DNA from: Mesorhizobium sp.
GTDB taxonomy: Bacteria > Pseudomonadota > Alphaproteobacteria > Rhizobiales > Rhizobiaceae
Direction of reading: 5' to 3'
Assembly (NCBI GenBank): GCA_004020315.1
Contig: SAQG01000007.1
Span: 62,001 to 126,000 of the forward strand
DNA: 64,000 nt
In this document: positions 62,269 to 64,000 of the stretch, in pieces
Numbering within the stretch: position 1 is the first letter of the stretch
Layout of the letters: every line of letters starts with the position of its first letter
Made by a program: the position numbers and the translations under genes
The notes under the pieces: model-generated
Databases searched by the model: none
Seen by the model: only the letters and a program-made list of their open reading frames with translations
What the model was told of the DNA's origin: nothing

Positions 62269-63214
62269 GCACGCGGCCGACAGCTACATGGATGGGGTAT
62301 AAGGCCGTCGCCAAGGACCCCGTGCGCGCCAGCCTGGCCGCGCCGCGAAATGGCGAGACGGCAAGCAGTGCCAGGCTCTTCAAGAAAACCCTGGTGCCGG
62401 CGAACGGCGTGCCGGCCCGTTTCTTCTTCTCGACCAACGTCGAGATGACGCCGTTGCGCAGGCTGCGGGCACGGATCCAGTCGGCTTCGACGCGTCGGGC
62501 CGGGACGCTTTCCCGCACTTGCGCCTCGGCGCACCAGCCAAGCACAAAACCTCTTTGTGCCGCCCGGCTCAGGAAATCGGAATCGCCGCCGCCCATGAAG
62601 TTGAATTTCAGGTCGAGGAAGGGCGGCCCCATGGCGGTGAGCACGTTGCGTCCGACCAGCAGATTGCCGGAGGAATACAGCGCGGGCACCCGCCCGGTCT
62701 CCCGGTAAGGTGGCGCAAAGACCGGGTGCTCGGCCCATCTGGCATGGATCGCGTCGGCAAACACAGGCATTTGCGGGCCGCCGACGATGTCGGCACCGAG
62801 CGTCTCGGCCGTCTTGCACATGCGCTCGAGCCACTTCGGATCGGCGATCTCGTCATCGTCGATGACCAGCAGGTGCCTGAAGTCAGGGAAGTGCAGGATC
62901 GCCGTCTGCCAGCCGGCATTATAGGCGCTGCAATTGCCGCGCTCATGCGCGACGATCACCATGCCCGGAATATCGCCGCGCTCGAACAGCGGCAGCGCCG
63001 CCTCGGCCCCGGCGCGCGCCTCGGCTTCGTTCTCGATGACGATGATAGCGAAGCGTCTGCCGGTTTCCTGGGCCTTGAGTGATGCCAACGTCGCCAGCAG
63101 CTGTTCGGGCCGTTTGAAGGTCGGCAAGGTGACGATCGCCTCGACGGCCGCCGCGACAAGTCCCGGAGACCGCCCCGCGATCGATACCGAATCGTCCGAT
63201 GGCAATGGGATCAT
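62216..63214 (-). CDS. Family 2 glycosyltransferase
   Basis: A 332-residue enzyme of the GT-A fold: TFKRPEQLLATLASLKAQET, RFAIIVIENEAEARAGAEAA, the DXD motif in HLLVIDDDEIADPKWLERMC, and FNFMGGGDSDFLSRAAQRGF. The C-terminal part has weakly hydrophobic helices (TPFAGTRVFLKSLALLAVSP) that may sit at the membrane. It probably adds a sugar during exopolysaccharide synthesis. It overlaps the downstream polymerase-like gene. Confidence 0.9.
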   Translation of the reverse strand: MIPLPSDDSVSIAGRSPGLVAAAVEAIVTLPTFKRPEQLLATLASLKAQETGRRFAIIVIENEAEARAGAEAALPLFERGDIPGMVIVAHERGNCSAYNAGWQTAILHFPDFRHLLVIDDDEIADPKWLERMCKTAETLGADIVGGPQMPVFADAIHARWAEHPVFAPPYRETGRVPALYSSGNLLVGRNVLTAMGPPFLDLKFNFMGGGDSDFLSRAAQRGFVLGWCAEAQVRESVPARRVEADWIRARSLRNGVISTLVEKKKRAGTPFAGTRVFLKSLALLAVSPFRGAARLARTGSLATALYPIHVAVGRVLAEFGYANEQYRQPEKN

Positions 63215-63387
63215 CCGTATTCAGCCCGGGATGGTGAATTTGGTTCTCGATAGCATCGCGACGATAACGTTTCGTTAATCACCTTCGCGGACAAGCCCGC
63301 AAATCCGTACCGTCGGGCCACCAAATACCTTCACTTAATCAACGCTTCACCGCGCTTTGCTAGCTGGGTCAGCACTGGATAGGTGAG

Positions 63388-64000
63388 ATGCATCTGCTGT
63401 TTGCCACATCGATCGTGCCCGACGGTGCTCTTGCCTCGGGCTATGAGATCGCCAATGCCGCGATCATCGCCGCGTTACGGCGTGCCGGCGCGCGCGTCAC
63501 CGTGATCGGCTTCACCTGGCCCGGCAAGACTGCAAGCGATCCGCAAAGCACCATCGTGCTCGGTGCCGTCGATGTGCGCACCGAAAGCGCATCATCGCTG
63601 CAAAAGCTCGCCTGGGTTGCTAAAGCGACGCTCTCCGGCCTCACTTTCGCATCGGCCAAGCTGCGCGTGGTCACCGACGGCGAGGTCCGCGCCGCCGTCG
63701 AACGCGCCGGCCCTTTCGACGGCTATGTCTTGAATTCCGTGCAGTTCGCCAGCGCCTTCGAGAGGCTGTTCGGCGACCTGCCGTCGATCTTCGTCGCCCA
63801 CAATGTCGAGCACCGTTCGGCGCAGGAGAACGCCGCTGCCGCCGGCGGCCTTTTCCAGCGCATGTTGTTTCGCCGTGAGGCCAGGCTGCTCAAGGCCGTG
63901 GAAGAACGGCTCTGCCGCCGGGCACGCTTCGTCTTCACGCTGGCCGAGGAAGATCGCGCCGCGCTCGGCGTCGCCTCCGACGACCGTTCGGCAGTGCTGC
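63388..64000 (+). CDS. Glycosyltransferase (family 4 type), 3' end outside window
   Basis: At least 204 residues run off the right edge. The N-terminal Rossmann part (MHLLFATSIVPDGALASGYE, AALRRAGARVTVIGFTWPGK) and IFVAHNVEHRSAQENAAAAG are typical of GT4-type enzymes; the C-terminal sugar-nucleotide domain is beyond the window. ATG 63388 follows GGTGAG. It is divergent from the GT2/ExoQ pair and presumably part of the same surface-polysaccharide region. Confidence 0.8.
   Translation, partial: MHLLFATSIVPDGALASGYEIANAAIIAALRRAGARVTVIGFTWPGKTASDPQSTIVLGAVDVRTESASSLQKLAWVAKATLSGLTFASAKLRVVTDGEVRAAVERAGPFDGYVLNSVQFASAFERLFGDLPSIFVAHNVEHRSAQENAAAAGGLFQRMLFRREARLLKAVEERLCRRARFVFTLAEEDRAALGVASDDRSAVL

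Noticed and set aside
61624..62448. 274-residue plus-strand frame opposite the ExoQ-like gene
   Set aside because: Antisense shadow rich in Asp/Arg/Gln.

Overview
The window looks like chromosomal DNA of a Rhizobiales bacterium close to Mesorhizobium. It is GC-rich. The core block yacG, maf, infA, a low-molecular-weight phosphatase, UPF0262, hisD, DUF2948 and murA is a familiar alphaproteobacterial order. There are also typical rhizobial families (SIMPL, DUF1236, DUF3606, CsbD, YcgN/UPF0260) and short rhizobial intergenic palindromes. I ran no searches: family names come from reading motifs, and all coordinates come from the sequence.

Layout. (1) 1-5.8 kb is core: an SDR tail, a repeat-rich OmpA-like protein, a YcgN-like cysteine cluster protein, a frameshifted small secreted protein set among three tandem-repeat arrays, a SIMPL protein and a tRNA-Ile2 (CAT). 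(2) 5.9-12.6 kb is accessory. A tyrosine integrase abuts the tRNA-Ile2. It is followed by two small HTH genes, decayed AbiEi/AbiEii genes, a predicted ubiquitin-E2-like protein with a SEC-C tail, an HTH-ImmA/IrrE gene and a P4-type integrase. (3) 12.67-26.37 kb is a complete 13.65-kb element bounded by a 48-bp direct repeat that is the 3' part of tRNA-Phe(GAA). It carries a portal, a tape measure protein, tail assembly chaperones with a canonical -1 slippery site, a Mu gp44-like baseplate hub, many small coiled-coil genes, a repressor, two Arc-type regulators, an excisionase-like gene and an integrase. I recognise no capsid, terminase, tail tube, sheath or lysis gene. A two-fold symmetric array of GCGAYACTT repeats lies near its left end. 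(4) 26.4-32.5 kb is core again and ends in tRNA-Thr(GGT). (5) 32.50-50.76 kb is an 18.2-kb island bounded by a 27-bp repeat of the tRNA-Thr 3' end. It holds an integrase, a HEPN-like gene, a serine recombinase, Vsr plus a 5mC methyltransferase with a long extra C-terminal part, and a convergent four-gene operon: BglII/BstYI-like protein, ParB-like protein, SNF2 helicase and DUF3883-like nuclease. Beyond these are a protein with PolA-like palm motifs and a TIGR04255 plus LRAT/NlpC-like cassette. (6) 50.8-64 kb is core and variable chromosome: Crp/Fnr regulator, small stress-type genes, transglutaminase, YihY, an SAF-domain dehydrogenase, proC and an exopolysaccharide cluster (O-antigen-ligase-like, GT2, GT4 running off the end).

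How it fits together. The two complete islands used conserved tRNA 3' ends, and the tRNA-Phe site apparently took elements in tandem, because a second integrase sits just outside the left repeat. The best candidates for undescribed biology are the capsid-less portal/tail element, which may remodel a helper phage; its symmetric iteron array; the restriction-like operon next to the methyltransferase; and the E2-like/SEC-C gene.
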